Shown here: positions 5,179 through 5,259 of the stretch, one piece after another
How positions within the stretch are numbered: position 1 is the first letter of the stretch
Layout: every line of letters starts with the position of its first letter
DNA from: Ilumatobacteraceae bacterium
Lineage (GTDB): Bacteria; Actinomycetota; Acidimicrobiia; Acidimicrobiales; Ilumatobacteraceae
Length of the DNA: 5,259 nucleotides
NCBI GenBank assembly: GCA_016650435.1
Contig: JAENVT010000323.1
Location: 1-5,259 of the forward strand
Reading direction: 5' to 3'
Program-made: the position numbers and the translations under genes
Notes under the pieces: model-generated
Told to the model about the DNA's origin: nothing
Databases searched by the model: none
The model's input: only the letters and a program-made list of their open reading frames with translations

Positions 5179-5259
5179 CACCCGGTCAGCGCGGCGAGGC
5201 CATACGCGATCTGCAGCGCCGCCTCGGTGCCGCCGGGTTTCCACCCGCCGCCGGCGCCG
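5175..5259 (+). CDS. N-terminus of a peptidoglycan-binding, CwlM-like protein (partial)
   Basis: From 5184 the frame reads GQRGEAIRDLQRRLGAAGF, the recognisable first helices of a PG_binding_1 domain, and it is open to the window end. In actinobacteria the gene after trxB-trxA is usually cwlM, an amidase-fold protein with N-terminal peptidoglycan-binding domains that in mycobacteria regulates MurA; the assignment rests on this motif and position. The start is unusual. The frame is closed upstream by TGA 5094-5096 and contains no ATG, GTG or TTG after it. CTG 5175 overlaps the trxA stop as CTGA and gives LTPGQRGEA. ATT 5157 is the other choice and has AGGAG 8 bases upstream (5144-5148). I use 5175 as the more compact option; the catalytic part is outside the window. 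Confidence 0.65.
   Translation, partial: MTPGQRGEAIRDLQRRLGAAGFPPAAGA

Overview
This is a high-G+C window in which every supportable gene lies on the plus strand. The gene order is kinase, ECF sigma factor, membrane anti-sigma factor, small membrane protein, thioredoxin reductase, thioredoxin, then a peptidoglycan-binding protein. It closely follows the origin-proximal block of actinobacteria (in Mycobacterium: mviN/murJ, sigM, rsmA, trxB2, trxC, cwlM, parB, parA). The divergence from the mycobacterial form, mainly a free-standing kinase and an extra small membrane gene, suggests a deep-branching actinobacterium such as a member of the Acidimicrobiia. That placement is inferred from gene order and composition, not from a database match.

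Layout. Bases 1-47 are the last codons of an upstream gene. A 73-base gap with a small hairpin follows, then a 576-residue serine/threonine kinase (121-1851) with a cytoplasmic kinase domain, one membrane helix and an extracytoplasmic discoidin/carbohydrate-binding-like domain. Its stop codon lies at the head of an imperfect three-copy repeat of about 49 bp (1843-1989). The third copy supplies the start codon and first residues of a SigM-like ECF sigma factor (1945-2592). The sigma gene overlaps its anti-sigma partner (2589-3419) by ATGA. A -10-only, apparently leaderless promoter (TAGAAT, 3454-3459) opens a second unit: a 108-residue two-helix membrane protein (3466-3792), joined by another ATGA overlap to trxB (3789-4730). 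A 109-base gap holds an inverted repeat and a SigR/SigH-type promoter candidate (GGGAAT-N18-GTTG) in front of trxA (4840-5178). The window ends in the N-terminus of a peptidoglycan-binding, CwlM-like protein that overlaps the trxA stop and has no ATG, GTG or TTG start available.

How the parts fit. The left half looks like an envelope-sensing and signalling module: a kinase with an external binding domain, and a sigma factor held by a single-pass anti-sigma factor. The right half is the NADPH-thioredoxin system, followed by a cell-wall protein. The most notable points are the kinase, which resembles the pseudokinase/ectodomain half of mycobacterial MviN but keeps all catalytic residues; the repeat that appears to have rebuilt the sigma factor start; the oxidative-stress-type promoter before trxA; and the non-canonical start of the last gene. 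I see no RNA gene, insertion sequence, CRISPR array or phage gene.
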